The notes: a model not told the origin generated them from the sequence alone. 64,000 bases of DNA from Streptomyces sp. 846.5 (GCF_004365705.1 NZ_SOBN01000001.1:4078001-4142000), one strand, 5' to 3'. Counted from the stretch's first letter, positions 1 to 9,536 are shown. A program made the numbers and translations.

Positions 1-159
1 TTTGAGCCCGTCCCCAGGGTGGGGACCATTCCTGTGGGTGCGGAGTCCGGTGCGAGTGGCCCCGGCCGCTCCCTGTTGCTGGAGACAGTCTGACGCACTC
101 CACCGACAGCCGAGGCAGATGGGGGGAAGACGGCTCGAACCCGTGTCGGGTCGCCGTCA

Positions 160-745
160 TCCACAGATCAAGCGCCCACCTGCTTTTCGATCATCCCCGA
201 GCTCTATACGTGGGGTAGTAGTAGTAGGGGTTGTGGAAACCGTGGATAACCCCATTCCACCCAGCTCAGACCCGCTTTTCTGTCCACATTGGACCTGTGG
301 GGAACCGGTGGAAAAACTACCCGGGCTGTGGACGCAGCACCCTTCCCCCACAGGGCAGTTGAGTTGTCCCCAGGTTTTCCCCAGCTGCGTCCCCAGGATT
401 GTGCCCGGTTCTCCCCAGCCCCTCTGACAACATCGTGTGTCGTCTTTCACTCGGAGAAGTGAAATGTGGATTGATGTTGCCGAACTGTGGACATTGCTGT
501 GGAGAACCCGACGAAATCTGGGGACAACCGGCCTGGTCCTGGGGACGGCGCGTGGATAACCCTGGCGCCGTGTTGACGGCCCTTCAGTTGTCCACACCCT
601 GTGGACGACATCTTCCCACAAGCCCACAGGCAGGTGAGCTGCGCGGACAGCTCCATGATGGACCAGCCTGTGGAGGGATTCTGGATAACTCCGCTCTCCC
701 CAGGGTGTGGACGGGGAAAACCCCGTCGTCCTGTGGACCGGGGTT
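160..745. other. oriC: Chromosomal replication origin (oriC), DnaA-box array
   Basis: This non-coding stretch downstream of dnaA is packed with 9-mers matching or nearly matching the actinomycete DnaA box TTGTCCACA in both orientations. A perfect box lies at 588-596 and an inverted partner with one change at 600-608. Others with one or two changes include 241-249, 280-288, 296-304, 327-335, 364-372, 375-383, 486-494, 498-506, 551-559, 706-714 and 732-740. In Streptomyces, oriC lies between dnaA and dnaN with about 19 boxes; here dnaA reads away from it on the minus strand, so dnaN should lie beyond the left edge. Open frames crossing this region have no ribosome-binding site or homology and are not called genes. 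Confidence 0.95.
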
Positions 746-800
746 GGTCGGACTGTTCCTGTTCGAATCAGAGGCACTCCCGTGCGGGCCGTCGGAGACG

Positions 801-839
801 GCAGAAGGGCCCCCGAGGCGTCCTCCGGGGCCCTTCTGC
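801..839 (-). terminator. dnaA transcription terminator hairpin
   Basis: Perfect 13-bp inverted repeat GCAGAAGGGCCCC (801-813) and its complement at 827-839, with a 13-nt loop, about 55 bp past the dnaA stop. The GGAAGGGCCC-type arm recurs in the parS-containing hairpins at 7002-7052 and 9558-9593. Confidence 0.75.
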
Positions 840-860
840 GGCGGTTCTGCGGCGGTCCGG

Positions 861-884
861 CGGCGGACCGCCGGCGGTCCGCCG
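861..884. repeat. 24-bp perfect GC palindrome next to the dnaA stop
   Basis: CGGCGGACCGCC at 861-872 is followed directly by its reverse complement at 873-884. It is embedded in a longer GGCGGTCCG-rich block (851-889) that starts a few bases after the dnaA stop codon. It may add to termination of dnaA mRNA together with the 801-839 hairpin. Confidence 0.55.
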
Positions 885-892
885 CCGCCGGG

Positions 893-2791
893 TCAGCTCT
901 TGATGCGGTTGGTGAGCTCGGTGACCTGGTTGTAGATGGAGCGCCGCTCGGCCATCATCGTGCGGATCTTCCGGTCGGCGTGCATCACCGTGGTGTGGTC
1001 CCGGCCGCCGAACTGCGCCCCGATCTTGGGCAGCGACAGGTCGGTGAGCTCCCGGCACAGGTACATCGCGATCTGCCGCGCGGTGACCAGCACCCTGCTC
1101 CGCGAGGAGCCGCACAGGTCGTCCACGCTCAGACCGAAGTAGGCGGCGGTCTGCTGCATGATGACCTGCGCGGTGATCTCCGGGCCGGCCTCCTCGCCGC
1201 CCGGCACCAGGTCCTTGAGCACGATCTCGGCCAACTGCAGGTCCACCGGCGCCCGGTTGAGACTGGCGAAGGCCGTCACCCGGATCAGCGCGCCCTCCAA
1301 CTCCCGGATGTTGCGCGAGATCCGGGAGGCGATGAACTCCAACACCTCGGGCGGGGCGTTCAGTTGCTCCTGGAGCGCCTTCTTGCGGAGGATCGCGATC
1401 CGGGTCTCCAGCTCGGGCGGCTGGACGTCCGTGGTCAGCCCCCACTCGAAGCGGTTGCGGAGCCGGTCCTCCAGGGTGACCAGCTGCTTGGGCGGCCGGT
1501 CGGAGGAGATCACGATCTGCTTGTTGGCGTTGTGCAGGGTGTTGAAGGTGTGGAAGAACTCCTCCTGGGTCGACTCCTTGCTCTGCAGGAACTGGATGTC
1601 GTCGACCAGCAGGATGTCCATGTCGCGGTAGCGCTGCCGGAACCCGTCGCCCTTGTCGTCCCGGATCGAGTTGATGAACTCGTTGGTGAACTCCTCCGAG
1701 CTCACATAGCGCACCCGGGTCCCCGGGTAGAGGCTCCGGGCGTAGTGCCCGATGGCGTGCAGCAGATGGGTCTTGCCCAGGCCGGACTCGCCGTAGATGA
1801 AGAGCGGGTTGTACGCCTTCGCGGGGGCCTCGGCGACGGCGACGGCGGCCGCGTGGGCGAAGCGGTTGCTGGAACCGATGACGAAGGTCTCGAACAGGTA
1901 CTTGGGGTTCAGCCGCGCGGCCGGCTCGTCCTTGCGCGGGAGCGCGGGCGCGCCGCTGGAGCCGCCGCCGGGACGGTTCCTGGGGTGCTCCGGCGGAGTC
2001 GGCTCCTGGCGCAGCGAGGGGAGGTGATCGCCGCCGTCCTCACGGGCCTGCTCGATCTGGTGGCGGGGGTCGCCCTGCCGGGAGTCGTTCTGGCGGGGAT
2101 CGGCGTGCCGGGGGTCGCCGTGGCGGGGGGATCCGTGCCGGGGGTCGCGCTCGTCCCGGCCGTCCCGCCCGCCCTGGGGCTCGTTCGGGTGGCCGGCCAG
2201 GGGCGGGAAGGGCTCCTCCGCGGCGCGGTGCTGCCCCCAGGAGCGCTGCGGCGGCTGCTGAGCGACCGGGGGCCACTCGTCCTCCGGGTCGTGCGGTGCC
2301 CGGCCGGGGAACGCGCCCTGGTAGCCGCCGCCGGGTCCGCCGGCCGGGACGCCGTAGTAGCCGCCGCGCTCCTGGTAGGGAGGGACGGGCCGGTCGCCGC
2401 GGCGGTCGTAGCCGTAGTCGGGGCTGAAGTCGCGCTGCTGGGGATAGGGGTACTCGTCCGGCTGCGGGAGCTGCTGCTCGGACTCGCGGGGCGGCGGGGG
2501 CTGCGGCGCCGGGGCGAGCGGGGCGGCGTTGGCGTCCACGATCACGGCGATCCGCATCGGGCGGCCGTACTCCCGGCTCAGCTGCTCGGTGATCGCCGGC
2601 AGGAGCCTGCCCTCAAGCACCCCCTTGGCGTAGTCGTTGGGGGTGGCCAGCAGCGCGGTGTCCTGCATCAGGCCCATCGGCTGGGTGCTCCGCAGCCACT
2701 GGGCGTCCATGGTCTTGACGTCCTGGTCGTTGCCCAGTCGCTCGACGACCCGCGCCCACACGGTCGCAAGGTCGCTGCTGTTATCAGCCAC
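893..2791 (-). CDS. dnaA: Chromosomal replication initiator DnaA
   Basis: Initiator ATPase that binds the boxes at 160-745 and opens oriC. The chosen GTG start at 2791 gives 632 residues beginning [12 protein letters not shown], the usual actinomycete N-terminus. Domain I covers about residues 1-95. A long, low-complexity Pro/Arg/Asp linker (about 100-300) includes a run of [13 protein letters not shown] units near 217-247. The AAA+ core has Walker [12 protein letters not shown] near 330 and Walker [10 protein letters not shown] near 395. Domain IV ends with the DNA-binding signature [15 protein letters not shown] near 600. It is divergent from rpmH, and a perfect DnaA box in the spacer (2900-2908) suggests autoregulation, as known in Streptomyces. 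Confidence 0.99.
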   Translation of the reverse strand: MADNSSDLATVWARVVERLGNDQDVKTMDAQWLRSTQPMGLMQDTALLATPNDYAKGVLEGRLLPAITEQLSREYGRPMRIAVIVDANAAPLAPAPQPPPPRESEQQLPQPDEYPYPQQRDFSPDYGYDRRGDRPVPPYQERGGYYGVPAGGPGGGYQGAFPGRAPHDPEDEWPPVAQQPPQRSWGQHRAAEEPFPPLAGHPNEPQGGRDGRDERDPRHGSPRHGDPRHADPRQNDSRQGDPRHQIEQAREDGGDHLPSLRQEPTPPEHPRNRPGGGSSGAPALPRKDEPAARLNPKYLFETFVIGSSNRFAHAAAVAVAEAPAKAYNPLFIYGESGLGKTHLLHAIGHYARSLYPGTRVRYVSSEEFTNEFINSIRDDKGDGFRQRYRDMDILLVDDIQFLQSKESTQEEFFHTFNTLHNANKQIVISSDRPPKQLVTLEDRLRNRFEWGLTTDVQPPELETRIAILRKKALQEQLNAPPEVLEFIASRISRNIRELEGALIRVTAFASLNRAPVDLQLAEIVLKDLVPGGEEAGPEITAQVIMQQTAAYFGLSVDDLCGSSRSRVLVTARQIAMYLCRELTDLSLPKIGAQFGGRDHTTVMHADRKIRTMMAERRSIYNQVTELTNRIKS

Positions 2792-2899
2792 TGGTGCACG
2801 CTTTCTCGTTCCACCGGGGCAGGTGGTGGGGGCCAGGTGGGGAGGACGGGCGGGAGGAGTTTGCCAACGGTAGTCAGCCGGGGGCCCGCATTCAAGTTC

Positions 2900-2908
2900 T
2901 TGTCCACA
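2900..2908 (-). promoter_or_regulatory. DnaA box in the dnaA upstream region
   Basis: Perfect TTGTCCACA at 2900-2908, about 110 bp upstream of the dnaA start codon, followed at 2912 by a weaker box-like TGTGTACAG. Streptomyces dnaA promoters are known to be repressed by DnaA bound to such boxes, so this is the likely autoregulatory site. Confidence 0.75.
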
Positions 2909-2988
2909 GGCTGTGTACAGCAGTGTCGCAGACCGGAAGGGGACCACTGGGCAGGCCGGGTCCGGGGCGTGCTGCGGAAGGGGCTGGT

Positions 2989-3018
2989 TTGACCCGTGGA
3001 CCGGCTTCCGCGTACCGT
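2989..3018 (+). promoter_or_regulatory. Candidate rpmH operon promoter
   Basis: TTGACC (2989-2994), an 18-nt spacer and TACCGT (3013-3018) form a housekeeping-type promoter reading toward rpmH. It would leave a leader of about 170 nt. A dyad CATAAC-G-GTTATG at 3110-3122 lies within that leader. Nothing else recognisable was seen in the 400-bp dnaA-rpmH spacer. Confidence 0.4.
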
Positions 3019-3192
3019 AACGAGGTCGAGTTGTCGATGGCCGCTGCCGCATGCCCGCGGAAAATCCGCACACCACGGCGCGCAGCTACGGGCGTCGTGG
3101 ATCACCGTACATAACGGTTATGGGGATCGCGCGGACGCACGGTGACGGCTACCGACGCCCCGCGACCCTTCGATTCATCCTGGAGTCCCCCC

Positions 3193-3330
3193 GTGAGCAA
3201 GCGCACTTTCCAGCCGAACAACCGTCGTCGTGCGAAGACCCATGGCTTCCGCCTGCGGATGCGCACCCGTGCCGGCCGTGCGATCCTCGCGGCCCGCCGC
3301 GAAAAGGGCCGCGCTCGCCTGTCCGCCTGA
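3193..3330 (+). CDS. rpmH: 50S ribosomal protein bL34
   Basis: A 45-residue, very basic protein starting with GTG and reading [19 protein letters not shown], the hallmark of bL34, with the usual length. It is a structural component of the large ribosomal subunit. It heads the widely conserved rpmH-rnpA-yidD-yidC-khpB-rsmG series next to dnaA. The rnpA start lies 17 nt after its stop, consistent with one transcript. Confidence 0.98.
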   Translation: MSKRTFQPNNRRRAKTHGFRLRMRTRAGRAILAARREKGRARLSA

Positions 3331-3346
3331 TCTATCAGGTCATGTC

Positions 3347-3841
3347 GTGCTGCCTTCCGAACATCGGTTGAGGCGGCGCCAGGACTTCGCGACCGCGGTG
3401 CGGCGGGGCCGTCGCGCCGGACGACCGCTCCTGGTCGTGCATCTCAGCGAGAGCAGGGATGTCGCGACCGGGGCGCCGTACGGCGACAGCGACCCCGTGG
3501 CCACCACGGACTTGTCGTCAACGGACCCGCACAGCGCCGGGGAGAGCCACTCTCCGGCGCGTGCGGGTTTTGTCGTCAGCAAGGCCGTGGGACCGGCTGT
3601 GGTCCGCAACCGTGTGAAGCGTCGCCTGCGTCACCTGATGGCCACGCGTATCGCCGGGCTGCCCGCAGGTAGCCTGATAGTGGTACGCGCGCTGCCCCCT
3701 GCCGGGACGGCGGAATTCGCGGACCTGGAACGTGACCTGGATTCCGCACTGCGGAAGCTGTCCGCCCCCCGGGGCGGGCGCTCCCGCGGGACCGGTACCG
3801 CACCTCCTGATGCATCCTCGCCGATGGGAGCAGGGCAGTGA
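3347..3841 (+). CDS. rnpA: Ribonuclease P protein component
   Basis: Protein subunit of RNase P, which assists the RNA subunit in removing tRNA 5' leaders. The GTG start at 3347 gives 164 residues beginning [20 protein letters not shown]. The RNR signature is in [13 protein letters not shown] at about residues 85-97. The protein is longer than the usual 115-125 residues: a low-complexity insert (about 40-70) separates the N-terminal strand from the core strand GFVVSKAVG, and there is a Gly/Arg/Pro-rich C-terminal tail. Its TGA overlaps the GTG of yidD, so the two are probably translationally coupled. Confidence 0.96.
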   Translation: MLPSEHRLRRRQDFATAVRRGRRAGRPLLVVHLSESRDVATGAPYGDSDPVATTDLSSTDPHSAGESHSPARAGFVVSKAVGPAVVRNRVKRRLRHLMATRIAGLPAGSLIVVRALPPAGTAEFADLERDLDSALRKLSAPRGGRSRGTGTAPPDASSPMGAGQ

Positions 3842-4239
3842 CGTACCTGCTGGTGGCGGCTGTCTGCCTGGCCGGGCTTCTGGCGGGCCGATACCTGCTG
3901 CTGGGCCTGATCAGGCTCTACCAGTGGACGATCAGCCCGCTGCTGGGGCCGGTCTGCCGTTACCACCCCTCGTGCTCGCGCTACGGGTTCGAGGCGATCA
4001 GGGTCCACGGCGCCGTCAAGGGCACGGCCCTGACTGCCTGGCGCATCCTGCGGTGCAATCCGTGGAGTGCGGGCGGCGTCGACTACGTTCCTGCCCGGAA
4101 GCACCCCGTCTGGTACCGGCGGATGCGCAATGTTCTGTCCCGGGACATCCCCGTCTCCCCTAAGACCGACGACTTGGGACCCCACACCTCTAGCCGGGCC
4201 GATGTGCCGGCTCCCTCGACCAACGCCCAAGGAGCATGA
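3838..4239 (+). CDS. yidD: Membrane protein insertion efficiency factor YidD
   Basis: Small membrane-associated protein that helps YidC-dependent insertion of inner-membrane proteins. The 133-residue product has an N-terminal hydrophobic segment followed by the family core [20 protein letters not shown] and CSRYGFEAI, then [12 protein letters not shown]. It carries the conserved cysteines and the Arg/His-rich block of the family. The C-terminal 35 residues are polar and not conserved. The GTG start overlaps the rnpA stop, and its own stop overlaps the yidC ATG, giving a tightly coupled run. Confidence 0.96.
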   Translation: MTYLLVAAVCLAGLLAGRYLLLGLIRLYQWTISPLLGPVCRYHPSCSRYGFEAIRVHGAVKGTALTAWRILRCNPWSAGGVDYVPARKHPVWYRRMRNVLSRDIPVSPKTDDLGPHTSSRADVPAPSTNAQGA

Positions 4240-5486
4240 CCGTGGGGTTTCTCGACCCGATCCTAGGCCCGCTGTACACAGCCGTCTCGTGGATCATCGT
4301 CCAGTTCCACTCGCTGTACAGCCAGGTCTTCACGCCTACCGGTGGCTGGGCCTGGGGTCTGGCGATCGTCTCGCTGGTGATCCTCGTCCGCGCCTGCATG
4401 ATCCCGCTGACGATCAAGCAGACCAAGTCGATGCGGGCGATGCAGGCCCTGCAGCCCCGTCTGAAGGTCATCCAGGACCGCTACAAGGGTGACCGGCAGA
4501 AGCTCGCCGAAGAGCAGATGAAGCTCTACAAGGAGGCGGGCGCCAACCCGGCCTCCAGCTGCCTTCCGCTGCTGATCCAGTCGCCGTTCTTCATGTCGCT
4601 GTACGGCGTGCTGAGCAATGTCGCGCACAACAAGCCGGTCGGCGTCATCAAGGGCAACCTGCTGGCCAGCGCCCAGCTGGCGCACATCTTCGGCGCACCG
4701 CTGTCCGCCTCGTTCGTGCACTCCACGCTCACCAGCGTCAAGGTCGTCACCGCGATCATGATTCTGACGATGTGCTTCACGCAGTTCCTGACCACGCGCC
4801 AGCTCATGACGAAGAACGTCGACCTCACGGTCAAGACGCCGTACATGCAGCAGCAGAAGATGATGATGTACGTCTTCCCGGTCATCTACATCTTCTTCGG
4901 CATCAACATGCCGGTCGGCGTGCTGATCTACATGGTCACCTCGAACATGTGGACCCTGGGCCAGCAGCTGGTGATCATCCGGCAGAACCCGACGCCGGGC
5001 TCGGTGGCCTTCAAGCAGCGCCAGGACCGGCTGAAGGCCGCGGGCAAGCTGAACGCCGACGGCACCCCGGTCAAGGCCGGGCTGGCCTCGCTGGTGAAGG
5101 GCGGCAGCGCCCCGGTCGAGGAGGCTCCCGAGGACACCGCCCCGGTGCGCCGGCAGCAGCCCAAGCGGCAGACCAAGGCCCAGCGCCAGAGCGGTGCCGC
5201 GGGCGCCGCCGGGACGGCTCCGGCCGATGCCGTGGTCGAGGCGGCCGAGGCCGAGACAACAGCGAACAGCACGGCGAAGAACGGCACCCCGAAGGCGACC
5301 ACGCCCAGCAAGCAGACGCCCGACAACAAGACGCCGAGCCAGGCCCGTGGGCGGGCCAAGACGGGCGGCGGCGGTGCCGCCGCGGGCAGTGGCGCCGGAT
5401 CCCCGCAGAGCAGCGGCCAGAAGCGCACCAACCAGCCGGGCAAGCGCAACCCCCAGCCGGCCGGTCGGCCGAAGAAGAAGTCCTAG
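4236..5486 (+). CDS. yidC: Membrane protein insertase YidC/Oxa1
   Basis: Inserts and folds membrane proteins, alone or with SecYEG. The 416-residue sequence has five hydrophobic segments near residues 8-30, 37-58, 108-126, 169-184 and 211-248. The conserved arginine of the hydrophilic groove is in the second segment (LVRACMIPL). It lacks the large periplasmic domain of Gram-negative YidC, as expected for a Gram-positive form. The last 150 residues are Ala/Lys/Pro/Thr-rich and disordered, a basic tail that may contact the ribosome. The ATG overlaps the yidD stop (ATGA). Confidence 0.98.
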   Translation: MTVGFLDPILGPLYTAVSWIIVQFHSLYSQVFTPTGGWAWGLAIVSLVILVRACMIPLTIKQTKSMRAMQALQPRLKVIQDRYKGDRQKLAEEQMKLYKEAGANPASSCLPLLIQSPFFMSLYGVLSNVAHNKPVGVIKGNLLASAQLAHIFGAPLSASFVHSTLTSVKVVTAIMILTMCFTQFLTTRQLMTKNVDLTVKTPYMQQQKMMMYVFPVIYIFFGINMPVGVLIYMVTSNMWTLGQQLVIIRQNPTPGSVAFKQRQDRLKAAGKLNADGTPVKAGLASLVKGGSAPVEEAPEDTAPVRRQQPKRQTKAQRQSGAAGAAGTAPADAVVEAAEAETTANSTAKNGTPKATTPSKQTPDNKTPSQARGRAKTGGGGAAAGSGAGSPQSSGQKRTNQPGKRNPQPAGRPKKKS

Positions 5487-5555
5487 GCACGTCCTGGCGA
5501 CTACTTCCGCACTGTTTTCCCCTGTCAGCATCAAAGAATCCAAAGGAGTCCACCC

Positions 5556-6098
5556 GTGACGGAAGGAACCGTGGCACCCGTCCCCAGCGACGAGTCGAAG
5601 AGTGCCGCGACGGCCACCGACGTGCTCGGCCACCTGGAGCAGGAGGGTGAGATCGCCGCGGACTACCTGGAGGCCCTTCTCGACATCGCGGACCTCGACG
5701 GTGACATCGACATGGATGTGGAGGGCGACCGCGCCTCCGTGTCGATCATTGGCGAGGGGCCCGGAGACGACCGCTCGCTGCTGCGTCTGGTCGGCCAGGA
5801 CGGCGAGGTGTTGGAGGCTCTGCAGGAGCTGACCCGGCTCGCCGTGCACCGGGAGACCGGGGAGCGCAGCAGGCTGATGCTGGACATCGCCGGGTTCCGG
5901 GCGCGCAAGCGTGCCGAGCTGGCCGAGCTCGGTGCTCAGGCGGCCAAGGAGGCCAAGGAGAGCGGTGAGCCGGTGAAGCTGCGGGCGATGACGCCCTTCG
6001 AGCGCAAGGTCGTCCATGACGCCGTCGCGGCCGCCGGGCTGCGCAGCGAGTCCGAGGGCGAGGAGCCGCAGCGTCGCGTCGTGGTGCTGCCGGCGTAG
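5556..6098 (+). CDS. khpB: RNA-binding protein KhpB (Jag family, KH and R3H domains)
   Basis: Single-stranded RNA-binding protein of the Jag/KhpB/EloR family, usually found after yidC and linked in other bacteria to envelope growth and sRNA-mRNA regulation. The 180-residue product starts with GTG. A KH-like domain spans about residues 35-110 (GQDGEVLEALQELTRLAVHRET). An R3H domain follows at about 120-175 (RAMTPFERKVVHDAVAAAGLRSESEGEEPQRRVVV). It lacks the long Jag-N domain of Firmicutes. A strong hairpin at 6141-6171 probably ends this operon. Confidence 0.95.
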   Translation: MTEGTVAPVPSDESKSAATATDVLGHLEQEGEIAADYLEALLDIADLDGDIDMDVEGDRASVSIIGEGPGDDRSLLRLVGQDGEVLEALQELTRLAVHRETGERSRLMLDIAGFRARKRAELAELGAQAAKEAKESGEPVKLRAMTPFERKVVHDAVAAAGLRSESEGEEPQRRVVVLPA

Positions 6099-6140
6099 TC
6101 GGGCTGTTCCACACTGGGACAGGGTGATGTGAACGAGTGA

Positions 6141-6171
6141 CGGCCCCGTCTGCGATGTGCAGACGGGGCCG
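6141..6171 (+). terminator. Terminator after khpB
   Basis: Perfect 13-bp stem: CGGCCCCGTCTGC at 6141-6153 and its complement at 6159-6171, with the 5-nt loop GATGT. It lies 43 bp past the khpB stop and 30 bp before rsmG. Confidence 0.8.
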
Positions 6172-6200
6172 TGCTGCCGCGGTGAGGGAGAGGTTCGGCA

Positions 6201-6986
6201 ATGTCGGAGGCGGACGGGCGTGTGGTGGCCGAGGAGTTCTCGAGGGAACTCCCGGAAGCCCCTGCGGCGGCGCGGGCGGTGTTCGGGGACCGCTTCGGGC
6301 TGGCGGTGCGCTACGCCGAGTTGCTGGCGGACGCGGGGGTGCGGCGTGGGCTCATCGGTCCGCGCGAGGTGCCGCGACTGTGGGAGCGGCATGTGCTGAA
6401 CTGCGCCGTGCTGGGCGAGCTGCTGCCGCAGGACGCCTCACTGTGCGACGTGGGCTCGGGGGCCGGGCTGCCGGGTATTCCGGTCGCGCTGGCACGCCCG
6501 GACGTTCGGATCACCCTGCTGGAGCCGCTGCTGCGGCGGACCACCTTCCTGGAGGAGGTGGTGAAGGAGCTCGGTCTGGAGAATGTGACGGTGCTGCGGG
6601 GGCGGGCCGAGGAGATGGTCGGCAAGCTGGCGGTGGATGTGGTGACCGCGCGCGCGGTCGCTCCGCTGGACCGGCTGGCGGGATGGGGACTGCCGCTGCT
6701 GCGTCCCTTCGGGGAGATGCTGGCGCTCAAGGGTGATTCGGCTGCCCAGGAGTTGGTGGACCACAAGGGCGCCCTGGTGAAGCTGGGAGCCACCGAGTGG
6801 TCGGTGGACGTGGCCGGCGAGGGTGTGGTGGAGACCCCGACCCATGTGGTGCGCGTCAAGGTCGGGGAGAGCCCCGGCGGCGTCCGGGCGGCGACCCGTC
6901 GGGCCAGGGCGGCGCGCAAGGACGGTCGCGCCCCGGGGCAGTCGGCGGGCGGCGGGAGCCGGGGAAGCTCCAAGCGACGCCGCTAG
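6201..6986 (+). CDS. rsmG: 16S rRNA (guanine-527-N7)-methyltransferase
   Basis: Methylates N7 of G527 in 16S rRNA using S-adenosylmethionine; loss gives low-level streptomycin resistance in Streptomyces. The 261-residue product has the SAM motif CDVGSGAGLPGIPVALARP near residues 81-99, preceded by the family block WERHVLNCAVL. The motif TARAVAPLDRL follows near 150. The final 50 residues are basic and Gly/Arg-rich. The ATG start at 6201 follows a GAGAGG ribosome-binding site. Its transcript ends in the large parS-bearing hairpin at 7002-7052. Confidence 0.97.
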   Translation: MSEADGRVVAEEFSRELPEAPAAARAVFGDRFGLAVRYAELLADAGVRRGLIGPREVPRLWERHVLNCAVLGELLPQDASLCDVGSGAGLPGIPVALARPDVRITLLEPLLRRTTFLEEVVKELGLENVTVLRGRAEEMVGKLAVDVVTARAVAPLDRLAGWGLPLLRPFGEMLALKGDSAAQELVDHKGALVKLGATEWSVDVAGEGVVETPTHVVRVKVGESPGGVRAATRRARAARKDGRAPGQSAGGGSRGSSKRRR

Positions 6987-7001
6987 AAGTTGTTCCACGG
7001 G

Positions 7002-7052
7002 AGCGGAAGGGCCCCTGTTTCACGTGAAACGTGAAACAGGGGCCCTTCCGCT
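7002..7052 (+). terminator. rsmG terminator hairpin containing a parS site
   Basis: Perfect 24-bp arms at 7002-7025 and 7029-7052 enclose only GAA. A complete parS, GTTTCACGTGAAAC, lies at 7017-7030 at the tip, and GTGAAAC is repeated at 7031-7037 as part of the right arm. The outer arms carry GGAAGGGCCCC. It sits 15 bp after the rsmG stop and so looks like an intrinsic terminator and a ParB-loading site in one element. Confidence 0.85.
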
Positions 7053-7097
7053 TTCCGGAGTGTCGTTCCGTCATATATCACCTATAACGGGCATCGT

Positions 7098-7111
7098 GTT
7101 TCACGTGAAAC
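7098..7111. promoter_or_regulatory. parS site
   Basis: Perfect 14-bp palindrome GTTTCACGTGAAAC, the ParB-binding centromere site of Streptomyces and most bacteria. It lies in the 300-bp rsmG-parA spacer. The rest of this spacer holds no obvious gene; the parA promoter should be here. Confidence 0.95.
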
Positions 7112-7347
7112 GTCGCTCTCTGCTTCCCGGGATCCTGAGCCGCAGTCGTGGAGCCGCTCAGTTCAGTCGTCGTTTGGGTGAAGATCGGCCATCAGTGGGC
7201 CCAGAAGGGCCACAACCGTCCCCGCATGTCACTGGGCTGCGCGATGATTTCATCGACAGCCGTGACGGAGAGGGGGGCGATCCCTTGCCCAGCGAGACTC
7301 ACACCGTAGAGGGACCACTGCCAGGGCCGCGGGTCCGGAGTGGACAG

Positions 7348-8442
7348 ATGGGGGCCGCTGTTTCACGTGAAACAGCGACGCATGAAACACTGGCGCCCAT
7401 GCATCCCATGCAGGAGTCGGAAGCACCGCCGCTGATTGACGACACACCCATCGGACGGGCAGCCCAGGCCGCCGTCGATGCGATGGGACGGGTCGGGGAG
7501 GCGCTGCCGCGCCCCGCGGCCACTCGAGTGATGGTGGTCGCCAACCAGAAGGGCGGGGTGGGCAAGACCACCACGACCGTCAATCTAGCGGCCTCTCTGG
7601 CCATGCACGGAGCCAGAGTTCTGGTGATCGACCTGGACCCGCAGGGGAACGCCTCCACGGCTCTGGGTATCGACCATCATGCCGACGTCCCTTCGATCTA
7701 TGACGTCCTGGTCGAGGGCAAGCCGCTCGCCGATGTCGTGCAGCCGGTGGTGGATGTGGAGGGCCTCTTCTGCTGCCCGGCCACCATCGACCTGGCCGGT
7801 GCGGAGATCGAGCTGGTCTCGCTGGTGGCCAGGGAGAGCCGGCTGCAGCGCGCCATCGAGGCATATGAACAGCCGCTGGACTATGTGCTGATCGACTGCC
7901 CGCCGTCCCTGGGCCTGCTGACGGTCAATGCGATGGTGGCCGGCCGCGAGGTGCTCATCCCGATCCAGTGCGAGTACTACGCGCTGGAGGGGCTGGGCCA
8001 GCTGCTGCGCAATGTGGACCTGGTGCGCGCGCACCTCAATCCTCATCTCCATGTGTCCACGATCCTGCTCACCATGTACGACGCCCGCACCCGACTGGCC
8101 TCGCAGGTCGCGGACGAGGTCCGCAGCCACTTCGCGGACGAGGTGCTGAGGACCAGCATTCCCCGCTCGGTGCGCGTCTCGGAGGCGCCGAGCTACGGGC
8201 AGACGGTTCTCACCTATGACCCCGGGTCGACGGGCGCGCTCTCCTATCTGGAGGCCGCGAAGGAGATCGCGCTGCGCGGGGCCGAGAAGGACCAGCGGGC
8301 CGCGGACGAGCGCTTCGCCGCATCGCCGGGGAATCCGGGTGTCTATCAGCAGCAGCCCCGCCGCATGGCGGAGCAGGACGGTACCGGACAGCACGCCGCA
8401 GGGCAGCACGCAGAGCACGGCACGATGGAGGGGCAGCGGTGA
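7348..8442 (+). CDS. parA: Chromosome partitioning ATPase ParA
   Basis: Walker-type ATPase that organises ParB-parS complexes during segregation and, in Streptomyces, along sporogenic hyphae. The ATG at 7348 is chosen because GGAG lies 7 nt upstream; this gives 364 residues. A later ATG at 7399 would remove 17 residues and has no clear ribosome-binding site. The deviant Walker [15 protein letters not shown] is near residues 69-82, DLDPQGNAS near 100 and [12 protein letters not shown] near 180. A parS site (7360-7373) lies inside the N-terminal coding region and is read as VSRET. The end is Gln/His-rich and overlaps the parB GTG by 4 nt. Confidence 0.97.
   Translation: MGAAVSRETATHETLAPMHPMQESEAPPLIDDTPIGRAAQAAVDAMGRVGEALPRPAATRVMVVANQKGGVGKTTTTVNLAASLAMHGARVLVIDLDPQGNASTALGIDHHADVPSIYDVLVEGKPLADVVQPVVDVEGLFCCPATIDLAGAEIELVSLVARESRLQRAIEAYEQPLDYVLIDCPPSLGLLTVNAMVAGREVLIPIQCEYYALEGLGQLLRNVDLVRAHLNPHLHVSTILLTMYDARTRLASQVADEVRSHFADEVLRTSIPRSVRVSEAPSYGQTVLTYDPGSTGALSYLEAAKEIALRGAEKDQRAADERFAASPGNPGVYQQQPRRMAEQDGTGQHAAGQHAEHGTMEGQR
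7360..7373. promoter_or_regulatory. parS site within parA
   Basis: Perfect GTTTCACGTGAAAC inside the parA N-terminal coding region if ATG 7348 is used, translated as V-S-R-E-T. If ATG 7399 is used, it lies in the 5' untranslated region. Confidence 0.95.
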
Positions 8443-9536
8443 GTGAGCGTCGTAGAGGTCTGGGTCGTGGTCTCGGGGCACTGATCCCGGCGGCCACCGG
8501 TCCGGAGAGCAGGCCGGCCCCCGCCGCGATCGGGGGTACCCGGTCTCCGGGCGAGGTTCCCTCGCTGAACGGGGGGACGGAATCCGGCTCGGGCGGTGGC
8601 GGGGTCGGCACCCTGGAACGCACCGTCGAGAGCGCTGTTTCACGTGAAACGGTGACCGCCCCTGAGCTTCAGGCGGTGGAGGGGGCGTACTTCGCCGAGA
8701 TCCCCCTGGACGCGATCACCCCCAACCCGCGCCAGCCGCGCGAAGTCTTCGACGAGGACGCCCTCAAGGAGCTGGTCCACTCGATCCAGGAGGTGGGCCT
8801 GCTGCAGCCGGTGGTGGTCCGGCAGATGTCCCCGGACCGCTATGAGCTGATCATGGGCGAGCGCCGCTGGCGCGCTTCGCGCAAGGCGGGGCTGGAGACC
8901 ATTCCGGCGATTGTCAGGGCCACTGAGGACGACAAGCTCCTTCTTGACGCCCTGTTGGAGAACCTGCACCGCTCGCAGCTCAATCCGCTGGAAGAGGCGG
9001 CGGCCTACGACCAGCTGCTGCGTGACTTCTCCTGCAGCCATGAGGAGCTGGCCGACCGGATCGGACGTTCGCGTCCGCAGGTCTCCAACACGCTGCGTCT
9101 GCTCAAGCTCTCGCCCCGGGTTCAGCGCAGGGTCGCGGCGGGTGTGCTGTCCGCGGGCCACGCCAGGGCTCTGCTGGCTCTGGACGATGCCACCGAGCAG
9201 GACAAGCTGGCGCATCGCATCAACGCCGAGGGACTCTCGGTGCGTGCGGTCGAGGAGATCGTCAAGCTGATGTCGGAGGAGCGGAACCCCGAGCGTCGTC
9301 CCCGGGGTCCTCGCGCCGGAAAGCTGGTGTCCCCCGCCCTCGCCAGTCTGGCGAGTCGGCTCTCCGATCGCTTCGACACCCGGGTGAAGGTCGAGCTGGG
9401 CCAGAAGCGCGGGAAGATCGTGGTGGAGTTCGCCTCGGTGGAGGATCTGGACCGCATCCTCGGCTCCTTCGCTCCCGGGGAGGGCCAGCTGCTGAAGCAG
9501 GGGATGGACAGCGAGACCGTGGAGCCCGGCGCCTGA
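8439..9536 (+). CDS. parB: Chromosome partitioning protein ParB (CTPase, parS-binding)
   Basis: Binds parS, spreads as a CTP-dependent clamp and compacts the origin region. The 365-residue product begins [17 protein letters not shown], the N-terminal ParA-interaction motif. A low-complexity linker follows (about 20-75). The CTP-binding N domain has NPRQPRE near 95 and [20 protein letters not shown] near 140-158. A helix-turn-helix domain follows (about 180-250), then a C-terminal dimerisation domain. A parS (8637-8650) is coded within the linker as VSRET. The GTG start overlaps the parA stop. Confidence 0.98.
   Translation: MSERRRGLGRGLGALIPAATGPESRPAPAAIGGTRSPGEVPSLNGGTESGSGGGGVGTLERTVESAVSRETVTAPELQAVEGAYFAEIPLDAITPNPRQPREVFDEDALKELVHSIQEVGLLQPVVVRQMSPDRYELIMGERRWRASRKAGLETIPAIVRATEDDKLLLDALLENLHRSQLNPLEEAAAYDQLLRDFSCSHEELADRIGRSRPQVSNTLRLLKLSPRVQRRVAAGVLSAGHARALLALDDATEQDKLAHRINAEGLSVRAVEEIVKLMSEERNPERRPRGPRAGKLVSPALASLASRLSDRFDTRVKVELGQKRGKIVVEFASVEDLDRILGSFAPGEGQLLKQGMDSETVEPGA
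8637..8650. promoter_or_regulatory. parS site within parB
   Basis: Perfect GTTTCACGTGAAAC in the parB linker-coding region, read as V-S-R-E-T. Confidence 0.95.

Noticed and set aside
707..2992. A 761-codon open frame on the plus strand across dnaA
   Set aside because: It is antisense to a clearly functional dnaA and to oriC sequence; long antisense frames are common in high-GC DNA. The peptide has no recognisable family and no ribosome-binding site.
4263..6392. A 709-codon minus-strand frame across yidC, khpB and rsmG
   Set aside because: Antisense shadow of three conserved genes with typical His/Arg/Gly-rich translation; no independent support.
6823..7347. Upstream extension of parA by 175 codons
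   Set aside because: The frame is open but crosses the rsmG end, the terminator hairpin and two parS sites; its translation is low-complexity and ATG 7348 has a proper ribosome-binding site.
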